Of a stretch of DNA of 64,000 bases, positions 46,401 to 58,696 are shown in pieces (the first letter of the stretch is position 1; every line of letters begins with the position of its first letter). Location: NCBI GenBank assembly GCA_948567375.1, contig OX419756.1, positions 44,122,552-44,186,551 on the forward strand, written 5' to 3'. The notes below the pieces were generated by a model. It did no database searches and was not told the DNA's origin. It saw only the letters and a list, made by a program, of their open reading frames with translations. Source of the DNA: Lunularia cruciata (Eukaryota; Streptophyta; Marchantiopsida; Lunulariales; Lunulariaceae). Both the position numbers and the translations under genes were made by a program.

Positions 46401-48586
46401 CTCCTCCTCTTGGCCGTATCATGTTGTAGATGTTCTTAATGAGAAGATCTTACAATGCTTATCACTAGTGTAGGTTACTATCATATGTCCCTCAAGGAGA
46501 AATTTTTAAGCAGCAATTGCCGACATTGGCTGAGCAACATGCACACATGCCCGTCTACAATTGTACGTTCGCAAAGCGATTCTTGTTTGCGCTCGTGCAC
46601 TCGCTGCTTCGATTCGCTTTATTCGGTGGGTGCCCGGCTGATGCCGACGCCGAAGATTACAGTAATGAGGGACAGCTCAACACAACGAACTATCTTGACC
46701 GGCATGATGATCCTCTCGCGGACTCCCCTCATCATCATCTTTCACTGATAGGAATCCATGGATGCATACCAACAGCATGCATTAGGGTATCGATGCGACC
46801 TACTCGAAAACGACGAAGACGACGACGTTTCAGGAATTTGAAACGTAATAAAGTACACTTATGGTGCATTGTGTCATTCACTTTGTCATAACTGTTTGGA
46901 TTGCTGGGATCTGGGTGAGACTCTGCGTTAGCCAAGCGCTGTATGTGAGCGATGTGTGTGTAACTCCTCCTGGGTAATTTCTACCCTCGAGGTGGATGGA
47001 AAATCGAGCGTGTTGGCAGTTAGGCATAGTCTGGTTTTTGCAGAGAAACAATGGCTGCTCATTACCAACTTCGCGTCCACTCCAAATAGACAGTGGTAAC
47101 TACAGTTAACCATGGCTGCCAGCAACTCCAGTTGCCCACTGTTAAATACATTGGCTGCTCTTTTGAGCAGCCAATGCTGGGACGATTGCTTCCTCTGTCA
47201 TTAATCAAACTCTATAAAAGTTCTCATGGTGAGTAGCATGCACATTTTCTCGTAGAAAAGTGGTGTGAGGCTAGAGCGAAAAGGACAGAAGGAAATGTGT
47301 TTCTAGAAGGTGCGGTGAACAGTCGGCCCATCCGAATACAGCCATGTGTCACTCAGGATAAATCATAATCAAGATGAGGAATCAGACAAGCAGCTAGTCT
47401 ATTCTTGCCGTCTCGCTAATAAGGCACAACCTGGGCTACTAAGATGGAAGGATTGTCCCCTAGCAGATGTCAACCTGATCGGAGTTCGTCTGCATCCTCT
47501 CACGACATACCACATTCCACGAGAGGGAGAGAGATCCAAGCCTTGTGCAGCTCCGTTAGTAGTCCATTCCTGCTTCGCTGTCAGAATCAGTAGCCTAAAG
47601 AGCAGATCTAGAGCAACAGATCTCAAAGTACAGTAGATCCATTCTCTGACAACTTTTCCACGTTAACTGCGGCAAAAAATAATTGCAGAAAAGGTTCACA
47701 TGAGAACTTCTCTCTCGGTCGTCTACAACCAGGCAGGGGGACTGGAAGGGCCCCACGAAAGTCCTCGTGTTGAATTGCCACGGGAAGCTTGGCTTTGTCT
47801 TCAAGGAATTCCAGCATAGCCTCATCGAAGACATCATGGAACTTCTCAATCAGCTCGACCTAGCAGTTTAGTACTTGCTATCAACTCCCCTCTACTCGTT
47901 GAGAACCCGGCCACTTGGAAAGCCCTAAGGTTGACCACTGCTTTGCTGCACTGTTTGGTCGTTCGCTTTAATATTCCATGAGTACTGTCACTCATCTCTT
48001 CTTCTATTACCGCAAACTGATGTGCAAACTTTTCTTTGTTTCACAGGCCGCTGTGATGCAGCCAAACTCAGGTTTCAGTTTTGCAATACTTCCCGGTGAT
48101 CTCGGACAGTCTGTAACAGAAAAGGCGCACGTCCCGAGTTAAGGCTGACTGAGAAAAGCTTCGGTAGTTGTTACCCCTCCCTAGTCCTTTTCTCCCTCCT
48201 TCTCCTCGTCCTGTACTATATCCTTGAAAGAAGACACTTAAGTTATCGAGAGATTGTCGAGACCTATTCACAAATTAAAGTGCAATCAGATTCACGTCAG
48301 AACTCTATGCATGCTACAAGTTTCCACGAGCAAAAGCACGTCAATCCTCGAGAAAGATCTGCTGTCAGCAACATTATTGAGCCAACGACAAACACGGTTT
48401 GTAGTGGATGGTTTCCATGCATGAAGCTTTCGGCTTAGACCGTGAGAGAAAAACTTTTACCTCACCAGTATAGAGATTTGGAACGCCATTTAAGTCCGGA
48501 TACAACTCACGTCTTCACTTGCCATGACGAAACAATAGAGGGGTTTTAGTTATGCAATTATGAGAAAAACGGGACCACATGGGATG
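43407..48586. other. 5.2 kb without a recognisable gene
   Basis: The longest frame with any character (46517-46891) ends in an Arg-rich RPTRKRRRRRRFRNLKR encoded by an ACGACG run, which looks like low-complexity sequence. 47346-47633 is open but has no ATG at its start and no motif. A TATA-like TATAAAAG lies at 47213-47220. Confidence 0.45.
47149..47176. repeat. Perfect 12-bp hairpin
   Basis: CATTGGCTGCTC, loop TTTT, GAGCAGCCAATG. It lies 37 bp before the TATA-like box at 47213. Further GGCTGC(T/C) motifs occur at 47049 and 47113. Confidence 0.85.
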
Positions 48587-48760
48587 GGAAGATCCCATCA
48601 AGCCTTATAAGGGAGAGACAAAAAGGTAAAATGGGACTAGGTCCCAATGGTATCGATATGAATACGAGAAATCGGCCCAACCGCACCTAAGATATCCACT
48701 GCCGCACCTAAGTTATGCATCAATAGGATGCGTTTCCAGACTCCGGAAAGCTCCCGTAAA
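48587..48760 (-). repeat. 3' end and flank of the RT-type repeat, copy 2
   Basis: On the minus strand it aligns with 33955-34070: TTAGGTGCGG, GATTTCTC, a CATTGGGACCTAGTCCCATT segment, TTGTCTCTCCC and GATGGGATCTTCCCATC. A frame ending LGAVGPISRIHIDTIGT-stop resembles the LGAIV..ISHIYTIGA reading of copy 1. TTAGGTGCGG is itself present twice, about 23 bp apart. Confidence 0.6.
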
Positions 48761-49282
48761 GACACTTTACATGAAATCCAGTAAACTTTAACCGGAGGAG
48801 GGTGAAGGATACTCGAGAGTGGTTTAGGGCCGTGACCCGTACCCATAAAATTGGTTAGGGGTAACTTTTTTAATGACCGGTAAGAATTTATGGGGGGTTT
48901 CAGAAACTTTGTTCTGCGTTTCGTAATGATTCGGTAGTTTTGCACTATAGGAGGTGTGGAATAATTTACGGTAGGGTTGGGAGGGGTACGCAAATTGTGG
49001 TACGAGATCTTCCATTACCTTACGGACGAAAATCGGTTACCTCGTTTAAAACTTTAAAAGGGTTCATGGCCTTCTATAAGTCTTAATTAGCGATTGTAAA
49101 TCTTAATGAAATGTCAGTATGATGGTGAACAAGTGTCTCTACACTAGCATTGTATATTGTGTTCTGCATTTCTCAGCATATGTCATACCAAAGTTGAGTC
49201 CTTAGTCAATTCAAACTGTTTATTGCACAAAAGCATCGAGCTTTCAAACTTACGAGCAGACAACAATTTCTTGAGAAACTTA

Positions 49283-49404
49283 GAGGATAGTGAAGGATGG
49301 GTTGCAGATTATCATTTTGATCAATTGGATAGGATAATCCTTGGAGGATAGTGAAGGATGGGTTCAAATTATAATTTTGATTCGATTGGATAGGATAATC
49401 ATGC
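49283..49404 (+). repeat. 61-bp tandem duplication
   Basis: GAGGATAGTGAAGGATGGG starts at 49283 and again at 49344. Both units end GGATAGGATAATC. It lies just upstream of the transposase remnant. Confidence 0.85.
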
Positions 49405-51053
49405 CTCGCCTTAGTGTGCGTAGCACATTGCAGAAACAAATTAAGAGGCACATGCGTAATCTATTAGGGGAGGCACAAGAAGATGAGGAAGAAGAGTTTG
49501 CCAAATATGAGTTTATTTATTTTGTGAGTTTTATTTGCCAAATGTGTGTTTTTCTCCATGGGGATTTAGAGGAATCTAGCATAGAATATGGAGATTACAT
49601 GGGAAGACTTAGTAGATGATTGGAGTTTATACACACCATGCATTATTTGTATAAGAGAAATTCCATAGGTCTTGTACTGAGTTTGCACACAAATATTTCC
49701 ATGCTCTCGATCTACTTGCCTTCAAAAAAATTAACAAGGACGGACTTAGGTTCTTTCTTTGCTTTGGTGGATTTGTGTAAGAAAAATTCCATAGGTCTTT
49801 GTACCTAGTTTGCACACAAATATTTCCATGCTCTCGATCCACTTGCCTTCAAATAATTAACAAGGATGGACTTAGCTTCTTTCTCTACTTTGGAGGATTT
49901 GTTCAAGACCATGAGGGTTTTTACAAGAAAGAGGATGGAAGAGTCCAAACACAAATTTGGTTACAAGTAGCCTATGCGTTGGACAGATTTGGCCACAATA
50001 GAAATATTGCTTGTGTGGAAAGGGGTATGAATCTATGGGGTATTTGTGCAAGTTTGACAATCTTCTTTATTGATAGGGTTATCACCTCCATTCTTGCAAT
50101 TTTGTGGAGAGAAGTGCAATGGCCTCGGATAGAAGCGAGGGCTAGGATTTCTTAGTCTTTGCTCAGAATGGGTTTCCTAGATATATAGGATTAATTGATG
50201 GTACTTTGTTTCCTTTGGGACAGAGGTACATAGTCAATGGAGAAATCTATTACAATAGGAAAAGATCATATTCAATCAATTGTAAAGTTTTGTGTGATGA
50301 CAAAAGAAGGATAATACACTTTTCTAGAGGTAAATGTCTAATGGGAATGTTTTTTGTGGACCTCAATCTTATAAATAAAATTTGAAGCTTTTCTCATTGG
50401 AGTGTTCAATGTGTGTTGTCATGACATTTGCAACACCAAAGCTAGTTTGCTTGGGTGTTGGAGTGTTAGTTTTGGTAGTCAAAGTTATACACATAATTGC
50501 TCAAAGACTACTTAATGGCGGCCATATTTTGTGTTAGGGCTATTGATCATGGTGTTAGAGCTATTTTTAGATAGACTGTCAAGAGCACAATTAGGGTTGG
50601 AGTGTTAGGCTGAGTCTAGAGAAGTATACCTCAAAGTGAAGCTCTAGAGAGCCCACTTCTCTAATGTTGAGCCTTTTAGCTCCTAGCTATGGTGGACAAA
50701 GGCCGGTGATGTTGACAACAATATATATTATGTAGTGATGTATATACTTACAACAATGTGTTTTGGTGGTACAAGGATGCTTGGATCATGTTATGATATG
50801 ACATGCATGAAAAAATCGTCTTTATGGTTGAATTTAAATAATAGAGGTCCATGTAATTGCTTTGAGCGCCATCAATACCTATTGGGTGATTCATGTTTTA
50901 TTACAATGACTCACCTAGTTCATATCTTCAAGCAAAACCAAACTCAAGATAAAAGGGATTTCAATCACTATGTAGCTCAAACTAGAATATTGAATGAACA
51001 CTATATTTTCATTAGGTGGCATTCCTTGCAAGATATCATAGTATGATAAAAAA
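49402..51053 (+). pseudogene. PIF/Harbinger transposase remnant 1
   Basis: N-terminal frame from ATG 49402 (MPRLSVRSTLQKQIKRHMR). A region of about 126 bp is duplicated in tandem (49661 and 49787). Then comes a helical block LQVAYALDRFGHNRNIACVE (49960-50020). The DDE-type core follows across frames: GLIDGTLFPL near 50187-50216, YYNRKRSYSINCKVLCDD near 50250-50304, then YLLGDSCFITMTHL and FNHYVAQTRILNEH near 50877-51000. VDGTxxP, YYNRKxxYSIN and the QxLLGDSxY..R..IE signature are those of PIF/Harbinger nucleases. About 400 bp between 50345 and 50755 has no transposase homology and is either an insertion or an unspliced intron (AG|GTAAAT at 50330). Stops and shifts make it dead. Confidence 0.75.
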
Positions 51054-53253
51054 TAGAAGGAATAATTCACACTTGTTGTAGTGGATTACCACATGCATCA
51101 TCTTGCATAATTATTTGATGAAAAAAAGTGACTTCTGGGAGGAGTTGGAAGTTATAGATGAGAAGTAGATAATGAATTCATGTACTATCCAATGGTGAAT
51201 GTTGATCAATCTCATGAGAAAACTAGATCCTCCATTATGGAAACCTATCTTACTTTCTGTTGTGAGCAAGGTGGATTTTTTTCATGTTGGTATAATAATT
51301 TTTTTCTTTCTTCACAAGTTTGCATTTGTGTCTCCATTGGGTGGGCTTACCAATATGCTCTATGAAGTAGGTGGCTAAAGTCTTGCATGTTATAAGTATG
51401 AATTCTATGACTCTTTGAGAATTTGGTATTAGATTCTTGCTTTGTGGCCTTTGGCTTAGATTTCTTATCAAACTTAGACTGTAGTTCTTGTTGTTCCTTT
51501 GGGTGTTTGCTTATTACACAAAGCTTGTCTACTATCTATAGAGCTTCTATCAAACCCATATCATATCCTCTTAGAAAGTATCTTGGCACAGCTAAGGTAC
51601 CTTTCTACTCCTCAATCATCCATTCAGTACCCAATGGTGGTCCAAGCAATCTGATTGATAACAAATAAAGAGAATTGAAACTCAAACAAGAACCTAAACA
51701 TGAAAATCTAACCGTCCTCAATATCTTTCAATTGGAAACTACGACCAATCCATTATATCATAGTTATTGTAATTCATAGTTGGTGATGTTCAATATGTAT
51801 TCAATACACCAAACTCAATGATAATGATAGGATTTGGTCAAATCCACAATGCGTCATCACCAATTATGACACATCTCAAACTTGGTATGGAGCAATACTC
51901 TAGCAAACTTTGCAAGAAATTGGGTAAAGTAACTAGGAAAATTGTATTGCTAATATTGTATTCAAAAATAAAGGTGGTACCATTGATTTTTGAAATATAG
52001 GACCTGCTCAATTTTAGAGAGCAAATTTTCACAAATTTTATTTGATGTTGCTTAAACAATACCTATAGTCTTGAAGCTCTAGTAGATGGATATTGAAGAT
52101 CTAACCAAACTCATCCTATGCTATATAATGGGTTGCATGTATAGGAATTAATGTATAGGAATTAATTACTACAATTAAGATTCCTTGAATAAGTAAATTG
52201 ATATCCATATGGACAAAATTGATTACTAAAAATAAGGAAAACTACAATTTGTAGCAAATGAAGATGTAGACATCATCCATTGTAAATTCAAAATGATCTT
52301 GCAAAGTGGCAAGAAGTTTGGGATGAGTAGGTCCTTGATCACTTCTTGTAAAGCTATCATGATCCATATTTGCACCTTATAGTCCACTCCAACAAATGAA
52401 AATTGTGAACTATTAGGTTGAATTCCAAGGAGAAGATTTGAAGGCCAACATGGCATAGCTAGTCTAAGTTTTCCACAATCATTTTGGGGCCACAATTTTT
52501 CCTTGCTATCAAGAATTAAATGTATCAAAAGACCATCATCACAATTTTGCAACAAGAATTTAACATTGCAAGAACCATCCATATGCACTACTCTCAATAT
52601 AGAGCGGTAACCAAAGCTCACAATTTATTTTTGAATCAAGAGAATTCCTTGATCATCAATGATAAAAAAATCTCATCATTGAGATAAATTTTTGACACGA
52701 AGGAGAAACAATCCATCCCCATAAGCCTAACAAAGGTGGTTGCATACACTATCAAATTAAGCAAATATGAATAGTTATTCTTAAAAGAATTATGATGAGC
52801 TTCATATGAAGTAACAAATTATCTCATGGCAAATTCTAGATGAAGATCAAAGATATTAAACTATCTAGTGTAATATTCTAACTAAGGATTGCAACATTTA
52901 AGATACCTATAGAGAAACTCCCCAATTAGCACATGGAAGAAAGGAGCTAATTTACTAACCTTTGAAAACTGCTAAATGTAATTTGAACATAAACTTGTAC
53001 CCCATTCACAAGAAACAAATAAAAAAAATTTGATAATGGTGAGAATATTTGTTCATCAAGTTGGATAAGCATATTTGCTGATGTAGTGAATTTATGAGTA
53101 GATGAGAAGAAGTACTATAACTATAATTCCAACTCTTGCCAAAGTACATGTCTGTATATGAACAAAGTAATTGGGAACTTCAAGTATAGAAACATCAAGT
53201 GGAACATGAGTTGGAAGCTAGACGCATGCAAGCTAGAACTTGATTGGAACACA
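51054..53253. other. AT-rich stretch, no gene seen
   Basis: Short frames only. The longest (52226-52621, minus) has no motif. Confidence 0.5.
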
Positions 53254-53288
53254 TGGCAATTAGACCGGCTATGCCGGTCTAATTGCCA
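53254..53288. repeat. Perfect 16-bp hairpin, 3-base loop
   Basis: TGGCAATTAGACCGGC (53254-53269), loop TAT, exact complement (53273-53288). Its GC content is far above its AT-rich surroundings. Confidence 0.92.
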
Positions 53289-54209
53289 CGTGCTATGCAC
53301 AAAGAAAATAGAGTGGGACGAGCATCTCATAATTGACAATCTATGACTGAAATTCTACTTTTCAATGTTGGTCAAATTCAATTCATGCTTCTTTGATAGC
53401 ACTTGGAAAAGTTGATCTTTCAATTACACTTATAACAAAGCAATTGAGTAGTTTAGTTTCTTGAATGCTACAAGCTAATTCATGAATTCAATTGTGTCTG
53501 TGTTTTGCAACCAAAAGAAAAAAGTGTGGTACGTGAGCCTTTGGTTATGGAATAATACAAAGCAAAACCCACACAAAAATATTACATGCTTGATCTCACA
53601 AGCATAACCAATTTGATACATCAAGCATAAAAATTTGACTTTGTAGTAATTTCAATATATTTATTCCAATTCAAAGGTTTACATATTAGGAGAATCACTA
53701 TCTCTCCCATACTTGAAGTCTTTGTATTTCTGATTATACTTACATATGTGTAGGATTGTTACTCCCCACACCATTATTGGGATGACCATATCCTACCTTT
53801 GAATAAGCACTTATGAAAATTTTGATGTCCTCAAAGGTTAATTTGCCATTTTTTGCTAATTCCATTATTTTAGTGTACTAGTATTCTGATTTTCTTCAAT
53901 AACTTTCAATTTTGCCTTTTCAGATTTTGATTTATCTTCTTTGCTCTCCTCATATTCTAAGCTTCAACTTTCAAACACTCAACTTCTACTTTCAATTGCT
54001 TTGTCTCTTTCTTGGCATTTGATTCTCTTTGCTTCTACCTTGAGCTTCTTGGCTTCATGATTCAAATGCATTTTCTCAATCTTTTTGAATTTCACTACAA
54101 CCTTTCTCTTGATTTGAGATTCTTATTTTTGAATTTTGTATGATTGGCCATATCTTGAGAAAATGGATTCATAGGGTGACTTTGCTTATGATTACCTCTA
54201 GAGCATTCC

Positions 54210-54470
54210 TTATATTCCTTGATTCTTCACCCACTTCACCTTCTTTGTCTCCTTCTCCATGAGAATATCCTCTTGTGCTCTTGTGTAAATCTCTTCCTCC
54301 TTGGCTCTTGCTTGGATCTCTTCTTGAGCTCTTGCATATCGCTCATACTCAAGAATATCTTCTTGGACTCTTGCAGATGCCTCATACTTGGGTTTGGTGG
54401 GAATAAATTCAATTGAGTAAAAATCCCAACTGTTGTCTTCTTCTCTTGCATTGGCCATATTTTCCTCCAT
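54210..54470 (-). CDS. Short repetitive charged ORF, unknown
   Basis: 86 residues from an ATG, with an internal repeat of about 10-13 residues: ARVQEDILEYERY, ARAQEEIQ, ARAKEEEIY, TRAQEDILME. It would form a charged coiled coil. No family is recognised and it lies among transposon debris. It may be part of a decayed element protein rather than a gene. Confidence 0.25.
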   Translation of the reverse strand: MEENMANAREEDNSWDFYSIEFIPTKPKYEASARVQEDILEYERYARAQEEIQARAKEEEIYTRAQEDILMEKETKKVKWVKNQGI

Positions 54471-55060
54471 CCTTTACATACTAGAGATAATAGTTGGAAT
54501 GGGAGTATCTTCCTCAATTCTTGATAAAAGATTGCCTCCAACATTCTCCTCCTCTTCTTGGGCTGTATCTTTGCATCCAATATCATCTTTGCATAAGTGG
54601 TCAGAAATATTTACTCCAATTCCAATCCCCAAACCCCAAACTTACCAATGAAGGAGGATAATTCTTTGCCTTACTGCCAAATAACACATCTATTTTTTTC
54701 AAAAAAGACATTTATTATTCAATTTTTGTGCTATAGCGGACCGCACTCATCTTATATCCTTCCTAGTCAAACCTTCACTAGTGTGTTTATCCTTCCATTC
54801 TTGAGCACATTTTTATGATATCATATATTGGGCCCATTTCTTTTGCAATCTGTTTTTGTTAATAGACCCAAGAAACCCCTTCCTAAATCTTACCAGAAAT
54901 GAAGCTATGTAAGTAAATATTGTACTCTTGGCAATAGGCTTTTTATAGAGCCTCCATGGATCTATTTGAAATGTTTTGGATTTTCCAAATAATCCATAAT
55001 CTGATAATGGTGATGAGTGATCATACTAAACCTACTTTCATCATATTTTGATTTTGTAGG

Positions 55061-55275
55061 TGTACTAGTCACCACTAAAGAAGGAGTAGACACCATTTTC
55101 TCTAGTGCTTGTGATCTTTCAATAATAGATGGAACATGAATTGATTAGGGAGGAAAAAGATTCCCATTGGTGTACTAGTCACCACTAAAGGAGTAGACAC
55201 CATTTTCTCTAATGCTTGTGATCCTTTAGTGATAGATAGAACATGAATTGATTAGGGAGGAGAAAGAATTTCATT
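55061..55275 (+). repeat. 110-bp tandem duplication
   Basis: TGTACTAGTCACCACTAAAG begins at 55061 and 55171; both units continue through GAACATGAATTGATTAGGG. No coding content. Confidence 0.85.
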
Positions 55276-56440
55276 CTCTTCTAGAGAGAGGATAAGAGAA
55301 ATAAAATGAAGAGGAGTGTCTACCATGGCCCCATTTTCAATCCAAGGATATTGGCACACACTTATAGTAATTTCTTCAAGTCTACAAACTCAAATTTTGT
55401 GCACCAATTTCTAAACATTGCACACTCAACAACTTAGATAGCCCTGCTTATTTTGAGCAAGTTTAAACCCTTTAGACCCCAAAAATCCATATAAATAAGG
55501 AAGAAAGTAGTGCGGTATTCCTTGCAAGATTGGATTGGACACACTAAACATCACATGTGGGAAGGTTTGAAAGATAAATTTCAAACTCATGAAATGACAT
55601 GTGGTTCATTTTAGCTCACTATGGTAGGAAAAAATTGCTTTCATTCATTATATTTACTTTGCTACATCCCTCTTGTAACCTCAATAATTCAATCTAAGGT
55701 AGCTTTGAAAAGGGCTCATAAAAGACTCAACCTCCCTTAAAACATTTTCTAGTCCATTTCATTTTGCAATTTGATATTTTTATGAACCAACCAAACATCC
55801 TTACAAAAGAAGCCTATCATTGTAATAACTCCATAAGTTTTGTTTCTAAACCCCCCATTGAATTTAAAGGGAATACAAGATATTATTGTAGATCTTAATT
55901 ACTCCATTTTAATGTAAAACTGATTGAATTTGAATGGATGCTATGGGAGTCACATTTCCCATCCTTATTCCCCCTCTTTCATTCTAGAGTTTTATATTCA
56001 GTTTTTGATTATTCCTTACACGTCAAAGTTCTTGTTGGTGGAAATACTCATTGAGAAATTGTGGGTTTGGAGAAATTAAGGGTTTGATGCATAAGTAGAA
56101 TTGGAGTATTGCTTTGATGTAAGTTCTAATAGAGAAAATTAAATTTTTCAAGATGATTTTACAACACAATGGTTGGGTACCTATAAAATACTCAAGAAGG
56201 AAGTTAAAAAAAAACTCATATGCATCCAAATGACTCATGAATTGAGTTTTGAGGAATAGATCAATGATGAGTAAATTGATTCCCGTTAGAATTGTTGGGA
56301 TTTAGAGCGATAGAGTGAAGAATACATGGATGATTTGCAAAGCTTTCAAAATGATGTGAATTTATCCAAGAGATTGATATTTAAAAGACATAATTCAAAT
56401 GTCCAACAACACAAAATTTGTATTAAGTTTTTTTCTTTAC
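55276..56440. other. AT-rich stretch, no gene seen
   Basis: No frame longer than about 71 codons and no motif. Confidence 0.5.
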
Positions 56441-56449
56441 TTGATCCTC

Positions 56450-57190
56450 TTGCATTCAATAAAAAGGCACCTATTCAATCAATATCTAGGTGATATGCAA
56501 TGACAAGCAAAGAATTCTACACTTTGTAGGAGATAAAAGTATGTTACTAGATTTGTGAAAGCAATTTGTATTGTTGAGTAGATGGCCAAACAAAGGGTGT
56601 TTTTTCTTATAGTAATATCTATAGTGAAGTGTGTGGCAAATGAGGGGTGTGTTATTGTACAATAATACATGGCTCATGTCATGATATGACATGTTTGAGA
56701 AACTTTGGTCAGACCTTAATCACAAAGGAGCTTGTTTGATGTTTGAGAGTAGTCAATATTTACTAGTAAATATTGGATATGTACCAATGAGCCACCTTGT
56801 ATCCTTTCTTGAACAAGTTTTCATTCTAAAAAGGAAGGACTTCAATCATTGTGTGGCTCAAAATAGGTCTCTAAATGAACATTGTATTGGGATATTGAAA
56901 GCACGTTAAAATTTCTTGTGGGGATTCTGAAGTCAAATAAAAGAAGAAATTCACCTCCCTTGCAATAGATTCACAATTGTATTATTTTGCATAAATTTTT
57001 AATCAATAGATATGATATGTGGGAGGACCTAGAGGAATTTGTTTCAAAGAAGGTTGAGGTTGATTCCAAACCTCAAGAAGCAAGTGGTGGGATTGAACAT
57101 CATAGAGAAGAAACTAGGCAAGCTATGATGGAAAATTGCCTTCCATTGAATTTTGCACGTGGTAAATGCTTGTACAAAACACCATTATAA
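56450..57190 (+). pseudogene. PIF/Harbinger transposase remnant 2
   Basis: DKQRILHFVGDKSML (near 56500-56545) corresponds to DDKRRIIHFSRGKCLM of remnant 1. MFEKLWSDLNHKGACLM.. and YLLVNIGYVPMSHLV, FNHCVAQNRSLNEHCIGILKAR (56691-56909) correspond to the C-terminal DDE-core region. A trailing frame to 57190 (MWEDLEEFVSKKVEV) looks like the tail of the same protein. The first half of the transposase is not recognisable. Diverged from remnant 1, so it is a separate insertion. Confidence 0.65.
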
Positions 57191-57253
57191 TAAATTTTTT
57201 GTTAAGCTAAGATATTGAAAATCTCAAATTCCAATGGAATTTTTTTTGTTTAA

Positions 57254-57490
57254 ATGGGTCTGCTTGTTTTAGTGCTTGTGTTTGCTAGTGTTGGTAGAGG
57301 GTTTGCTTGTTTTCAAAGGGGTTCTTGTAAGTTTATAGACAAGTTAGCCTGCTACAAAGTGGGTTTAGTTGTTTTGGATGGGTTTGCTTGCTTGTTTGGA
57401 GGTGGGTCCAATTGTGAAATTTTGAGATCACTTGTTTGCTATTGGATTTACTTGTTCACTAAAGATAGGTTTGCTTTGGCTTTGTTGGTT
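57254..57490 (+). repeat. Degenerate GGTTTGCTTG minisatellite
   Basis: Irregular repeats of (G)GGTTTGCTTG(TTT) spaced by about 30-50 bp. The open frame over it (57254-57505, rich in Leu, Val, Cys, Phe) is a by-product of the repeat. The reverse-complement motif forms another run at 60372-60715. Confidence 0.5.
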
Positions 57491-57963
57491 TTGTTGCAAT
57501 TTTGAAAAATGACGAGTTTTAAAATGTTAAGATTTGATGCAAATTTGAAGTTCTTGATTTTGATTTCATGGAATAATAATACCTTCAAGCATTGAAGAAC
57601 AAACTACAAGTTTTTTCCTAGTTTATAGCTTTCATACATAGAATTTATAGATATATTCATATATCTTTATACATTTCTTGTGCAATTGAGCAGAGTATAT
57701 GAGTGATGATGGGGCAAAAATAAGAGATTTAGCACAATAAGTATAAAAATATGCAAGTAAAAGTGGATCAATCAAGCAACCAATAGAGTAGTAGTCATGA
57801 AATTTGAGAAGGGACAAGGAATTATGTTGGAGAAAGAGTTGTGTTAAATATTGTTCCACATTTAATTTGAGCCCAAGAGGGATAAAAGTGGAGAGAAAAA
57901 GTGCATAAAATTAGGAGAAGGTTGATTAAAGCCATGTTATTGTCAGAGTTGATAGCTCTTTAA

Positions 57964-58000
57964 TTGAATTAAAAAATAATTCAATTAAAAAATAATTCAA
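57964..58000 (+). repeat. Tandem AATTAAAAAATAATTC
   Basis: Two adjacent 16-bp units. Purine-rich sequence continues to about 58480, with GGAAGAAAGCAGAAA repeats near 58311-58350. Confidence 0.8.
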
Positions 58001-58696
58001 TTCAATTTGAGAACGGAAAAGGAAGGGAGGAGAGAGAGCCAAGGAAAATTCAAAAAGAAAGGAGATTTTAGGAGGAAGGAAGAAAGAGTCAAGAGCAATT
58101 AAGTGGAATTTAAAGGAAAGAGAAAGTCTATTTCTGGACAGAATAGAGGAGAGCATTTATTCTTGGATTTGAATGGCAAGAATGGATTTTTGGAAGGACA
58201 AAAAGGATAGAGAGGTGATTCTAATATTTGAAAATAGAGGGTCAATTTTTGGAAGAGGTAGAGAAGAGGGTGATCAAATAAATAAGAGGAATCAACAAAA
58301 AACAAAATGGAAGAAAGCAGAAAGGAAGAAAGCAGAAAGGAAGAAAAGAGTTGATGAAGTTTCATATAGAGAGGAGAAGAGACAAAAGGAAAGAGTTTAA
58401 GGTAGATCAAGTTTATGAAAATAGAGAGCTGAAAGGACAGAAAGAAAGGAGAAGGTTGATCTAGTTTCTAAGAGGAAAACAAATGTATAGATGGGAATTT
58501 GATTGCAGATATTCCAAAATATAAAAAGTGTTGGGAAAAAATATGAAAATTTACAAACATGTTCCAAAATATAAGAAGGACCATGGTTAATAGGTTTCTA
58601 CCAATCTACTATTGAATATTTTAATTCTCTATCAAATTTTGGATTTTAAATTCTTTGTCAAAATGCAAACCCTAAGCCACTTGGAGAAACCCACCA

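Noticed and set aside
46517-46891. 124-codon frame ending in poly-arginine
   Set aside because: The Arg run comes from an ACGACG simple repeat and the rest has no protein-like pattern.
50330-50755. Calling the Harbinger interruption a normal intron
   Set aside because: The donor AG|GTAAAT is good, but no acceptor in the right place restores the expected frame, so the case was left open.
57254-57505. Hydrophobic Cys-rich frame suggesting a small membrane or secreted protein
   Set aside because: The composition is explained by the GGTTTGCTTG repeat underneath.
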